Below are positions 16,718-25,942 of a DNA stretch of 64,000 nucleotides, piece after piece. The notes beneath the pieces were generated by a model that searched no databases, was not told the DNA's origin, and saw only the letters and a program-made list of their open reading frames with translations. The translations under genes and the position numbers were made by a program. Position 1 is the first letter of the stretch. Each line of letters starts with the position of its first letter. Origin of the DNA: Ketobacter sp. (GTDB lineage Bacteria > Pseudomonadota > Gammaproteobacteria > Pseudomonadales > Ketobacteraceae); contig NZ_RCHN01000032.1 of assembly GCF_003671495.1 (NCBI RefSeq), positions 62,001 to 126,000 of the forward strand, written 5' to 3'.

Positions 16718-17694
16718 CAGTCCGCCACCTTTTCCAGCAACAGGCAGGACCAGTTCAGCCCGAAGCCTGCCATGGGCATCAAAAGGGTATCGCCCACCTT
16801 GATCTGATCGGCGCCGGCCACGGTTTTCAGATTGATAATGTTATCGCCGGAGATGCAGTGCCCAACGCTGCCGATGGTGGGCATCAGGATGCGTTCAAAA
16901 TCGAAGCGCAGCACGCTGGCCAGGATGCGCCAGGCTTTGCGGTTGGTGTTTTGGGGAACGATCCAGTTTACCTCGGCCGGGGTGATGCCCGCGTTGGCAC
17001 ACAGCTCGGTGATCAGGCGATGACTGTAATTGAAATAAAAGCCGGCGGTCTCTTCATCGCTGGCGGTGGCCATGGCACCGTTGGTGATGTGATGGGCCCC
17101 CAGCAAGCGGTAACCACCGGGCGTTGTGCTGACGATGCAGGCGGCACCACCGTCGGAAATCAGGTTGTAAGCCTGTTCGTAGACAGCCCCTGGTGGAAAC
17201 CGGTCGGCGGTGATGCAGAGCGCCTGCTGCAAATCCGGTTCGGATCGCAGCAGGGCCGCGGCCACGCGAATGGATCCCAGCATACCGGTGCAGGCCTGTT
17301 GGTTGAGGCCCATGACAAAGGCACGATCCATATCGAAATCCGCTTGCAATCGACTGGCAGGAAAATCCATCAGGTGCTTCACGTCACGGCTCACCGCAAA
17401 CTCATCCACATTGCCGTGATTGCCGTTCAGTGGCAGACAGGTGACATACAGAATCACGTCGATGTCGGGTAGCCGCTGCCGGGTTTCCGGGTAGCTGGTG
17501 AGCATGTCATCCAGGGCGCCCTTGGCCAGGTCGTACGCGGTTTCGTGCGCATCACAGTGACAGTGCTGGTTGAAACCTGCTGCCGTCAACGCGTCGGCAG
17601 TGGACAGCAGATCGCCGTCCGCGGCCGCATCGGCCACTGTGCGCTGTTGTGATCCCAAACAAAACGCTGGAAAGTTCAGAAAAATATCGGCCAT
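16717..17694 (-). CDS. KAS III (FabH-like) ketosynthase/acyltransferase with altered active site
   Basis: 325 residues, the FabH length, with the thiolase-fold nucleophile Cys135 in NQQACTGML and a C-terminal GFGLNWSCLLLE. The second catalytic residue of FabH (His in PHQAN) is replaced: the loop reads VPQNTN, with Gln248. The third motif (GNTSAAS in FabH) reads GSVGHCIS, with His279. Loss of the His-Asn pair suggests it does not decarboxylate malonyl-ACP and may transfer an acyl group or join two carrier-bound units. It is the first gene of the operon, with 484 bp of divergent regulatory DNA upstream. Confidence 0.8.
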   Translation of the reverse strand: MADIFLNFPAFCLGSQQRTVADAAADGDLLSTADALTAAGFNQHCHCDAHETAYDLAKGALDDMLTSYPETRQRLPDIDVILYVTCLPLNGNHGNVDEFAVSRDVKHLMDFPASRLQADFDMDRAFVMGLNQQACTGMLGSIRVAAALLRSEPDLQQALCITADRFPPGAVYEQAYNLISDGGAACIVSTTPGGYRLLGAHHITNGAMATASDEETAGFYFNYSHRLITELCANAGITPAEVNWIVPQNTNRKAWRILASVLRFDFERILMPTIGSVGHCISGDNIINLKTVAGADQIKVGDTLLMPMAGFGLNWSCLLLEKVAD

Positions 17695-18178
17695 CTACCA
17701 CACCGTCAACAACATCTTGGGCTACAACCTTATTTGGTAAACACCAATGTTGAGGAATGCACAACATTCACCTGCTGCAAAAAACACAATAACTAGAAGT
17801 TAAGACAAAAACCGTCTGAATATCCAATATTAACCCGTGACTGATTTTCAGATCGAGTCATCGCCGTACAAACATCTTCTTAAACAATCTGTTGAATGTG
17901 AACTTTTAAATGGCTTGCCGGTTCGTCAAATATACGATGCAGGAAAAGCTGTATAGTTTGAGTCGGTCATATGCCCTTTTCTTCACCATGTTGGTGCAAA
18001 TAATGGGGGCTGCGGTGACGCTCTTGGGGCACTCACAAACAGGTTACAAACTCTAACAAATCATCCGGCGTGACCAGCCGGTTTTTTGTCTACATTAAAA
18101 TAAGTCTTCGTTTGAGCTCATTCAATCGGGTTTTCAGTGTAATAGAAGTTCATTACTGTTTTTGGAGTACCGACGGTT
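17695..18178. promoter_or_regulatory. 484-bp divergent control region of the accessory cluster
   Basis: No gene is seen. It separates the minus-strand biosynthetic operon from the plus-strand ligase/exporter/kinase genes and is clearly AT-richer than its flanks. Near the KAS III start is a TTGGT-AAAC-ACCAA inverted repeat (17734-17747), a possible operator. Toward the other side is an intrinsic terminator (18065-18087) located before the ligase gene rather than after a gene. Individual promoters could not be placed with confidence. Confidence 0.55.
18065..18087 (+). terminator. Intrinsic terminator inside the leader of the ligase gene
   Basis: A CCGGC/GCCGG stem with a 7-base loop is followed at once by six Ts. 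It lies 92 bases ahead of the ligase start, with no plus-strand gene upstream of it in the intergenic region. It could end a small RNA or act as an attenuator for the ligase-exporter-kinase genes. Confidence 0.6.
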
Positions 18179-19906
18179 ATGTCAGAGCCAGTAGTCACGC
18201 TCGCCAAGGCGAATTTGATTGATGTCGCATTAAACTCTCGTTCCTTTGGAAAACTCGTGGATGCGGCCGCCGAGGTGTATGGCACCCATCCTGCCTTCTC
18301 CGATCGCCGGGGAAATGAATGGCGTTCTGTGAATTTTCTGGAAGTGCGCGAACGAGCCTTCGCTTTGGCGCATTGGCTGCTGGAAAATCAGCTCAACCAC
18401 CGTTGTATGATTCTGTCGGAATCCCGCATTGAGTGGCCCGTGGCGTTTCTTGGTATTGCCAGTGCAGCGGCCACCGCCATCCCGGTGGACCCCAAATCCA
18501 CCGCTCAGGAGCTGGCGGAATTTATTGCCTCCACGGCACCGGAAGTGATTCTGGTATCACCGTTGCTGCAGGGTGTATTGGAGGAGGCCATTGTGATCGC
18601 GCAGTGGCAGGGCCGACAACTGGTGATGGAGACCCAATCCATACAGCCTTCAGCCTTGGGTGGGCTGCCGGCGGCACCGGCCAGTTTTGTGCCCCTTACC
18701 CATGGCGCGGATCAGACCGCCACCATTGCGTTCACCTCCGCCACCTCGGGCAAGCCCAAAGGGGTGGAAACCCGTGCTGACAGTTTGATCCACCAGGCGG
18801 CTTCTCTACGGTCCTGGTTTGGTACCAAGCCGGGGGATTCTTTTCTGTCGATCCTGCCGTTGAATCATTTGTTTGAATTATCCTGCGGTTGCCTGGCGGT
18901 GTTGACGTGCGGTGGCCACGTGAACTATCTGAATTCCATTCTGCCCCACGAAATCAAAGCTGCGTTGCAACACCGAGGCATCACCCATTTTGTGGTGGTG
19001 CCGATCCTGATGGAGATGATCCGCAAAGGCATCGAGCGCAACTTCATTACCAAACTGGGGGATCGGGGTAAAACCTTCCTCGAAATCTTGCAGACCACTT
19101 CCAGCCTGGCGCCGAGCAATCAACTGCGGCGCTTCCTCAACCGCTTTATCCTCAATGAGCTGGGGCCGGAGCTGCGCATGGTGCTGGTGGGTGGGTCCAC
19201 ACTGGATGCCAACACCGTGGGCTTTTTTCTCAATATGGGCATCAAGGTGTGTCAGGGCTATGGCCTGACTGAAACCAGTCCGGTGGTCAGCACCAGTCCC
19301 CCCAACAAGATCCGCCGCGGCTCCGTGGGGTTGGTGATGCCGGATTGCAGCGTGAAGATCGCGGCCGAAGGCAGCGAAACCATTGGCGAAATCCTGGTGA
19401 AGGGCCCCTGTGTGATGAAGGGCTACCTGGATGACCCGGCGCTGACAGCCACCGTGATCGATGAAGAGCAGTGGTTCCATACCGGGGATCTGGGCTATGT
19501 GGATGAACAGGGTTATCTGTTCATTACCGGCCGCAAAAAGAATCTGATCGTGTTGGATGGGGGCAAGAAAGTCTATCCGGAAGAGGTGGAGAAAACCCTC
19601 ACCGCCAGCGTGCTGTTCCAGGACGTGTGTGTGACCGGCGTGTGCCTGGAGCATCCATCGCTCCCTGGTCGCAAAACCGAGCAGGTGTGTGCGGTCATAG
19701 TGCCGCAGGCGGAATTGATCGAGCAGCACGATCTGGCCACCTTGCAAACCCTGTGTGAAGACGAAGTGACGCGACTGTGCCGCACCCTGTCGGTCTATAA
19801 AAAGCCGGTCCGGGTGGTGGTGCAAACCGAAGAGTTGCCGAAGACCCGCACCGGAAAAATAAAAGCACCGTTGGTACAGCAACACCTGACCAGTCTACTA
19901 TCCTGA
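18179..19906 (+). CDS. Acyl-AMP/acyl-CoA ligase (class I adenylate-forming enzyme)
   Basis: 575 residues. The P-loop is FTSATSGKPKG (one step from the usual SGTTGxPKG), and the A5-like motif is QGYGLTETSPVVS, with FHTGDLGYVDEQGYLFITGRKKN and a C-terminal KTRTGKIK catalytic Lys. This resembles long-chain fatty-acid CoA ligases and acyl-ACP synthetases more than amino-acid adenylation domains. The ATG at 18179 follows TTTTGGAGTACCGACGGTT. It could activate a fatty acid for the adjacent pathway or for the exporter's lipid cargo. It lies 42 bases upstream of the exporter fusion gene and is probably co-transcribed with it. Confidence 0.85.
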   Translation: MSEPVVTLAKANLIDVALNSRSFGKLVDAAAEVYGTHPAFSDRRGNEWRSVNFLEVRERAFALAHWLLENQLNHRCMILSESRIEWPVAFLGIASAAATAIPVDPKSTAQELAEFIASTAPEVILVSPLLQGVLEEAIVIAQWQGRQLVMETQSIQPSALGGLPAAPASFVPLTHGADQTATIAFTSATSGKPKGVETRADSLIHQAASLRSWFGTKPGDSFLSILPLNHLFELSCGCLAVLTCGGHVNYLNSILPHEIKAALQHRGITHFVVVPILMEMIRKGIERNFITKLGDRGKTFLEILQTTSSLAPSNQLRRFLNRFILNELGPELRMVLVGGSTLDANTVGFFLNMGIKVCQGYGLTETSPVVSTSPPNKIRRGSVGLVMPDCSVKIAAEGSETIGEILVKGPCVMKGYLDDPALTATVIDEEQWFHTGDLGYVDEQGYLFITGRKKNLIVLDGGKKVYPEEVEKTLTASVLFQDVCVTGVCLEHPSLPGRKTEQVCAVIVPQAELIEQHDLATLQTLCEDEVTRLCRTLSVYKKPVRVVVQTEELPKTRTGKIKAPLVQQHLTSLLS

Positions 19907-19948
19907 TAATTTGGGTGTTTTACCTTTACCACAGCAGAGGGATCATTT

Positions 19949-22900
19949 GTGGATTTCGCTTCGGTTATCCTGTTAACCTTTAATTTCCTGTTCATTGGGC
20001 TGACCCCGGTTTATTTTTTTCGCAAGGACGGCTCATTCAATCTGATGTGGTTCGTGACGGGGCTGCCCCTGTTTCTTTGGCCGATTTCCGTGTACGGCGT
20101 GTTCTGGGGCTACCTGGACCCGTGGCTGGGGGCACAATCGGAATGGTTCCGCTCGCTGAGCACGTTCGGGGTTTTGCTGTGCTGCAGCTCCATTGCGTTT
20201 ATGGCCCTGACCCTGGGCACCCATCGTATTCCACTGTCACTCTGGCATCAGGATAACGATGCGCCCCGCTCCATCGTGACCTGGGGGGCCTATCGTTTCA
20301 TCCGGCATCCGTTTTACACCTCGTTCATCGTTGCCCATCTGGGTTGTCTGCTGCTGGTGACACACTGGTTTCAACTGCTGCTGCTGGCTTATCAGGTGGT
20401 CATCCTCAACATCACCGCCGCCCGTGAAGAGCAGCGCCTGCAAGTCAGTGAGTTCGGGGAGGAGTACAAGGCGTATATGTCCCATACCGGGCGTTTCTTC
20501 CCCAAATTCCAGGCCAGTCGGATGCTGGAATCCCTGCTGGTGTGGGTGACCGAATACCGCCACCTGGTGTTGGGGATGTTGATCGCCGTTACTGTGATTT
20601 TCTCCCTGTTTCTGTTTCGCATGGGCATCAACGCCACGCCGTATTTTATTTCCGCTGACCATCCGGTGCGGGTCACCGAACAACAGATCAAAGGCCTGTT
20701 CACCAATACCGAAGAGCAGGCCTTTGTGGCGCTGGTGGATGAACAGAACGGCGTTTTCACCCGACCCAACCTGGAGTTGATCCAGTCTCTGACCCGGCAG
20801 CTGGATACGATTGTGCTGGCCGACGAGGGTCATCTGGAAACCCTGCGGGCGCTTGCCGCCGGCAGTGAACACAGCCGTGCCCTGGTGGAGCAGATCGCCG
20901 ACAATGGACTGGGTGTGGAGGATTATGATGGGGTGAAGCAACTGTTGGCGTCCGGGGTGGCCGCTGAGCAGTTCTCACCCCGCCAGCTGGAAAAACTACA
21001 GGAGATCCTGGTGCAGGTGCGCCCGGTGAAACGGGTGCGCAGCCTGTTCACGGTGGAGGACATTAAAGCCGACGGCGACGATCTGCAGATCGAGCCCCTG
21101 TTGCAGGAGATTCCCGCCAACGACGCCGGCCTGGTGGAACTGAAAGAATATGTCCTGAACAATCCACTGCTCACCGGTGTCATTGTCTCGGCCGATGGCC
21201 TGGCGTCCAACCTGCAGGTGGAACTGAACATTGCGGAAGACGATGCTCCCAACATGCAGGCCATGTACGCGGCCATTGCCGAGCTGGTGGATCGGGTCAA
21301 AGCCGATCAGCCGGAACTGCAGGGCAGCCTGCATTTCAGTGGCCCCCCTATGGTGACCGCGCAGATTGCCGAAACCATCCAAATGGACAACATGAAATTC
21401 TTTCCCCTGGTAACCACGGTGATCGGTATTATTCTGTTCTTCAGTTTCCGCCGTTTTCAGGGCGTGGCGCTGCCCCTGGTGGTGTCCAGTTTATCCACCC
21501 TGTGGACCCTGGGGCTGATGGCGATTTTCGGCGTGGACATCAACATCGTCACCGCCAGCTTGCCGGTGTTTCTGATGACCATCGCGGTGGCGGATTCCAT
21601 TCATTATCTCACGGATTATTACCACCAATTGGAACAGCATGATCCGCTGGAATCGGTCAAGTTATCCCTGCGCCGTCTGATGACGCCGTTGCTGATGACC
21701 AGTGTCACCACCTTCTTCGGGTTTCTGGCCCTGGCCAGCACCAACCTGATTTTTGTTCAGCAGTTTGCACTGTTTGTGGCCGCCGGGGTGATCTTTGCCT
21801 TCATCATCACCATCACGTTGCTGCCGGCCTTGTTGCCGTTGATGAAACAACCAGGCACCCAGGCCAGCAAAGCCAAGAACAGTCCCCTGCACGGCATCGA
21901 CCGCCTGTTTTCCCGTATTTATCACGGCTTGAGCAAAGCGCCCCTGGTGATCATTGTGCTTACAGTCGCGCTCATTGCCGGCTGCGGATATCTGATCCGT
22001 GATCTGGCGGTGGACAACGAAAACGTGGCGTCGTTTGGTGCGGACACCCGCATCCGCATGGACGACGCGGTATTGAACCGGCACTTTGGCGGTACCGTGC
22101 CCATCAACGTATGGTTCAGCGCGGAGGACCAGCGTCGCTTTACCCAGCCTGATGTGGTGGCGGCCATGGACAAGATTGGCCAGCGCTTTATGCAGCACGA
22201 CATCATTGGCTATGTGGGCAGCCCCAGCAATCTGGTGAAACGCATCCATCAGGTGCTGAACGACGTGGACTATGGTTTGCCCGAAGACATGAGTGCAGAA
22301 CTGATCGCCCAGTACTACCTGCTGTATGAAAATGGCAGTGGCCAGGAAATTCGCGATACCCTGGATATGAATTATGAGAATGCCCGCATGGTGGCGCTGT
22401 CCCACACCGACCAGTCGTCGAAAATGCGCACGGTGGTGCAGGATGTAAACGCCTACGCGCAGACGGTTCTGCCGGCGGACGTCACCATGCAGGTGGCAGG
22501 TTTCGGCCAGATCATGGTGGTGAGTACCGATGAAATCGTTAACGGCCAGCTCAGCAGCCTGATGGCCGCCACCCTGCTGGTGACGGCAGTCATGATGTTC
22601 CTGTTCCGCTCATTGCTGGTGGCCGTGTTGGGGGTGGTGCCGCTGACCCTGTCCATTCTGATTAACTTTGCCACCATGGAACTGTCCGGCATTGCGGTGG
22701 ACATCGGTACGGCCCTCATCGCCGGTATCGTGTTCGGGATCGGGGTGGATTACGCCATTCATTTCCTGGCGACCTTGCAACGCAATACCGCGGCCGGGCT
22801 CAGCCTGGAGCAGGCTATCCGCCAAACCGTATCCAGCGTGTCCCGCCCTATTGTGGTCAACTCTGTCAGTATGACCCTGGGCTTCTGCGTGTTGATGTCG

Positions 22901-23032
22901 TCCAGCTATGCGGTCACCAGCCGTCTGGGGATGTTGATTGCCATAACCATGACCCTCTGCGCGCTGCTGACACTGCTGATCCTGCCCATCCTGATCCAGT
23001 TCTTCAAGCCCAAAGCCCTGCGCTCCGGTTAA
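19949..23032 (+). CDS. ICMT-like methyltransferase fused to MMPL/RND lipid exporter
   Basis: 1027 residues, longer than the usual 750-850 of MMPL proteins. Residues 1-190 have four or five hydrophobic segments and the isoprenylcysteine methyltransferase/PEMT signature: GAYRFIRHPFY (residues 113-123), then AAREEQRL and FGEEYKAYMSHTGRFFP. From residue 205 a typical MMPL exporter follows, with one membrane helix, a periplasmic domain, and two 6-helix halves containing AVADSIHYLTDYY and GIGVDYAIHFLATL. The fusion joins a membrane methyltransferase to a lipid or hydrophobic-product exporter. The start is a GTG at 19949 with GAGGG upstream. Its job in the cluster is inferred: methylate and export, or export of a lipid made using the ligase. 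Confidence 0.82.
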   Translation: MDFASVILLTFNFLFIGLTPVYFFRKDGSFNLMWFVTGLPLFLWPISVYGVFWGYLDPWLGAQSEWFRSLSTFGVLLCCSSIAFMALTLGTHRIPLSLWHQDNDAPRSIVTWGAYRFIRHPFYTSFIVAHLGCLLLVTHWFQLLLLAYQVVILNITAAREEQRLQVSEFGEEYKAYMSHTGRFFPKFQASRMLESLLVWVTEYRHLVLGMLIAVTVIFSLFLFRMGINATPYFISADHPVRVTEQQIKGLFTNTEEQAFVALVDEQNGVFTRPNLELIQSLTRQLDTIVLADEGHLETLRALAAGSEHSRALVEQIADNGLGVEDYDGVKQLLASGVAAEQFSPRQLEKLQEILVQVRPVKRVRSLFTVEDIKADGDDLQIEPLLQEIPANDAGLVELKEYVLNNPLLTGVIVSADGLASNLQVELNIAEDDAPNMQAMYAAIAELVDRVKADQPELQGSLHFSGPPMVTAQIAETIQMDNMKFFPLVTTVIGIILFFSFRRFQGVALPLVVSSLSTLWTLGLMAIFGVDINIVTASLPVFLMTIAVADSIHYLTDYYHQLEQHDPLESVKLSLRRLMTPLLMTSVTTFFGFLALASTNLIFVQQFALFVAAGVIFAFIITITLLPALLPLMKQPGTQASKAKNSPLHGIDRLFSRIYHGLSKAPLVIIVLTVALIAGCGYLIRDLAVDNENVASFGADTRIRMDDAVLNRHFGGTVPINVWFSAEDQRRFTQPDVVAAMDKIGQRFMQHDIIGYVGSPSNLVKRIHQVLNDVDYGLPEDMSAELIAQYYLLYENGSGQEIRDTLDMNYENARMVALSHTDQSSKMRTVVQDVNAYAQTVLPADVTMQVAGFGQIMVVSTDEIVNGQLSSLMAATLLVTAVMMFLFRSLLVAVLGVVPLTLSILINFATMELSGIAVDIGTALIAGIVFGIGVDYAIHFLATLQRNTAAGLSLEQAIRQTVSSVSRPIVVNSVSMTLGFCVLMSSSYAVTSRLGMLIAITMTLCALLTLLILPILIQFFKPKALRSG

Positions 23033-23095
23033 AACCGAGTTTCCGGTTATAACCGTGCTGCGGGAGCAAAAAGTCTAACCAGGTCTTATACTGGT

Positions 23096-25573
23096 TTGAG
23101 TGGAATTCATTTGTCGTCGCGTTTTGGCAAGCAGTGCAGGGCTGGCACGTTGATCAACATCATTTCAATCCGGGCTATGCTTTGGGCGCTGCTGGTCAGC
23201 GTCCTGACGGGGTCTGTTTGGCCTGCATTGGGCTTGGCACAAGCACAGGACCAGGCCGTTGAGTCTACCCCCATGCGCACGCTGACGGTGAGTCCGGAGC
23301 AGGGTCGCTATGTCATTCCCAGGGTGGTGGACTACTACCAGGGCAGCGCCAGCCCCCAATCCACCGACGACCCGGCACAATTGCTGGAGGCATTGCGTGG
23401 GTTGCCGTGGCGGCCCAACGGGCGGGATACTCTGGTGCCGGCGCAACACCTGCAGGATGTCTGGGTCAGGTTGCACCTGCAGAGCGGTGCGCGCTTTGTT
23501 CCCGAACTGATTCTGGTGATGTCCTATCCGTTCGTGTATCGGCTGGACATGTTCGTCTACCGGGACGGGCAGTTGGTGCAGCAGGCCGCCACCGGCACAT
23601 CGATTCCTTACGCCGAACTGGAATTACAGGGCTATGCGCCGGTGGTGCCCCTGCGTATGCAGGCCAACGACGATCTGGAAATTTATTTTCGCCACCAGTC
23701 CAACACGGTCTCCATTCTCGATATGAAGCTGTTTTCCCGTGCCGCGTTTGAGGATTGGAGCGACACCTACTTTCTGGCCCAGGGATTCTATGCCGGTTGC
23801 GCCTCGCTCATGTTTCTTATGAGCATGTTCCTGTTTCTCACCCTGCGGGACCGGCTGTTCCTCTACTACTCGCTGTTCATTCTCAGTTTCCTGGCCTTGT
23901 ATCTTTTCAACAACGGCATGGCCCATAAGGTCCTGCCGGCGGCGCTGCGTTTTGAGATTGCCAATCTGTCGGAGGCGGTGTCCTGTCTCACTTGCACCAC
24001 CAGTTGCCTGTTCATCGCCTCGTTTTTGAAAATGAAACACTATGCCCCTGTGATCAACCGTATGTTGTTATCCATGGCGGCGTTCTCGTTCTTTTATGCG
24101 ATTTACTGTTTCCTGTTCACCAACGAATGGCAGCTGAAAATCATGCTGCTGGTGGGCATCAGCAGTTACTTGTTGATATTCTATATCGGCATATACGTCT
24201 GGCGTCGGGAGCATGAGTTTGCCAACTATTTTCTGTTGGCCATGGCCTGCCTGTGCATCTCGGTGCTGTATTTTGTGGCCAGCACCCTGCTGGATATTCC
24301 AAAGCCCATTGACTCGGTGATCGTGGTGCAATTTTCCAGTCTGGGGGAATTCATCTTCCTTTCGGCGGCGCTGTCGAAACATTTGGGCGCCATCAATCTG
24401 CAGCGGGAACGGGCGGCGGCGGAAAGCAAAGCCAAAACCGACTTTCTGGCCAAGATGAGCCACGAGATTCGTACTCCCATGAATGGCGTAATCGGTGTGG
24501 CGAGCCTGCTGGACGACCATCTGAACAACGACACCGCCCGCCATTACAACCAGCTGATCAAATCTTCCGGCAATTCGCTGCTGACCATCATCAACGACAT
24601 CCTGGATTTTTCAAAACTGGAAGCGGGTAAGATGGTGATTGAATCCATTCCCTGCAGTGCCCAACGCCTGTTTGGCGAAGTGCGGGATGTGTTTGAGATC
24701 GCAGCGCAGCAGAAAGGGCTTGCATTGAGTCTGCAGGTGGCGCCGTCGGCACCGGCCTATTTTTATTCCGACCCCATTCGCCTAAAACAGATCACCACCA
24801 ACCTGGTGAGCAATGCCATGAAGTTTACAGACACCGGCAGCGTGCGTATTCGCATCGAGGGATTGGACGGTAACCGCTTGAGAATCCAGGTGCAGGATAC
24901 CGGTGTCGGCATTGCTTTGGCGGACCAGAAAAAACTGTTCCAGGAATTCTCCCAGGCCGATGAAAGTACCACCCGGCGTTTCGGTGGCACCGGCCTCGGC
25001 TTATCCATCTGCCGCGAGCTGGCAAAGTTGATGGGCGGTGAAGTGGGTGTGCAGAGTGAAGTGGGGCAGGGTGCCACCTTTTGGGTGGTGGTAACGGTGA
25101 CCCCTTGTCCCCAGGAAGATTATGAGCGTCAGCAGGGGGATCACGGGGGCATTGAATCCGACGAGCTGGAACAGGTTGCCACATTGAACATCCTGGTGGC
25201 CGAAGATAACAAAGTGAACCAGATGGTGGTGACCGGCATGCTGAAAAAACTGGGGGTGGGTTATCATTGTGTGGACAACGGTGCCGAGGCGGTGGCCTAT
25301 TACCGGGATCACGCCAGCGCCATCGATATTATTTTCATGGATTGTGAAATGCCGGTGATGGACGGCTACAGTGCCGCCCGCAAGATCCAGGCCCTGACGG
25401 CGCAGCAGCGCCGGGGTCGGGTGCCCATCTGTGCCTTCACGGCCCATGTGCTGGGCGGCCAACTGGATCAGTGCCGGGCGGCGGGTATGGATCATCACCT
25501 GAGCAAACCGGTGGACTTTCAGCAGGTGCGGCGTTTTCTGGTAGGCTTCGTGCAACAGGCGCGGGCATCCTGA
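23096..25573 (+). CDS. LadS-like hybrid sensor histidine kinase (7TMR-DISM)
   Basis: 825 residues from a TTG at 23096; an ATG at 23177 (residue 28) directly before the signal peptide is the other candidate start. Domains are a signal peptide, a periplasmic DISMED2-like beta domain (about 65-215), seven membrane helices (about 228-430), a HisKA motif KMSHEIRTPMN with His456, an ATPase domain (NLVSNAMKFT, GGTGLGLSI) and a receiver domain with phosphoacceptor Asp749 (FMDCEMPVMDG). This is the domain order of Pseudomonas LadS. DISMED2 domains are thought to bind carbohydrate-like ligands. No cognate regulator is adjacent. It starts 63 bases after the exporter, so sensing of the exported product is possible but unproven. 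Confidence 0.85.
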   Translation: MSGIHLSSRFGKQCRAGTLINIISIRAMLWALLVSVLTGSVWPALGLAQAQDQAVESTPMRTLTVSPEQGRYVIPRVVDYYQGSASPQSTDDPAQLLEALRGLPWRPNGRDTLVPAQHLQDVWVRLHLQSGARFVPELILVMSYPFVYRLDMFVYRDGQLVQQAATGTSIPYAELELQGYAPVVPLRMQANDDLEIYFRHQSNTVSILDMKLFSRAAFEDWSDTYFLAQGFYAGCASLMFLMSMFLFLTLRDRLFLYYSLFILSFLALYLFNNGMAHKVLPAALRFEIANLSEAVSCLTCTTSCLFIASFLKMKHYAPVINRMLLSMAAFSFFYAIYCFLFTNEWQLKIMLLVGISSYLLIFYIGIYVWRREHEFANYFLLAMACLCISVLYFVASTLLDIPKPIDSVIVVQFSSLGEFIFLSAALSKHLGAINLQRERAAAESKAKTDFLAKMSHEIRTPMNGVIGVASLLDDHLNNDTARHYNQLIKSSGNSLLTIINDILDFSKLEAGKMVIESIPCSAQRLFGEVRDVFEIAAQQKGLALSLQVAPSAPAYFYSDPIRLKQITTNLVSNAMKFTDTGSVRIRIEGLDGNRLRIQVQDTGVGIALADQKKLFQEFSQADESTTRRFGGTGLGLSICRELAKLMGGEVGVQSEVGQGATFWVVVTVTPCPQEDYERQQGDHGGIESDELEQVATLNILVAEDNKVNQMVVTGMLKKLGVGYHCVDNGAEAVAYYRDHASAIDIIFMDCEMPVMDGYSAARKIQALTAQQRRGRVPICAFTAHVLGGQLDQCRAAGMDHHLSKPVDFQQVRRFLVGFVQQARAS

Positions 25574-25639
25574 CCGGCAGCAAACTTTCCCTTACCCGCC
25601 ATCCATTATACAATCGCCGCTTTTGAGGGGACCTCACGA

Positions 25640-25915
25640 ATGCAGAAATCAGAACTGGAAGCGGCACTGGCAGAAAAACTCAACATCACAAAAACCGCCG
25701 CACGGGATCTGTTGAACGTGATTCTGGATCAGATCACCCTGGAATTGAGCCGCGGCCAGCGCGTCAGCCTGCCCGGGTTCGGTGTGTTTGAAGTGCGCGC
25801 CTATGGCCCCCGCACCGGCCGCAACCCCCAGACCGGGGAGCCCATTGACATCCCGGCCGGGCACAACGCCCACTTCAAACCAGGCAAGGGTCTGAAAGAC
25901 GCCATCTCCGGCTAG
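25640..25915 (+). CDS. HU/IHF-family DNA-binding protein
   Basis: 91 residues, the HU length. It begins MQKSELEAALAEKLNITKTAARDLL and has SLPGFGVFEVR and RTGRNPQTGEPIDIPA, the beta-arm with the intercalating Pro, as in HU. It bends and compacts DNA. An AGGGGACC ribosome-binding site precedes the ATG, with a TATACA -10-like element at 25607-25612. HU versus a diverged IHF subunit cannot be settled by eye; the HU label is preferred. Confidence 0.9.
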   Translation: MQKSELEAALAEKLNITKTAARDLLNVILDQITLELSRGQRVSLPGFGVFEVRAYGPRTGRNPQTGEPIDIPAGHNAHFKPGKGLKDAISG

Positions 25916-25942
25916 GCTGTTGAAATACTTGGGAATGCCACT

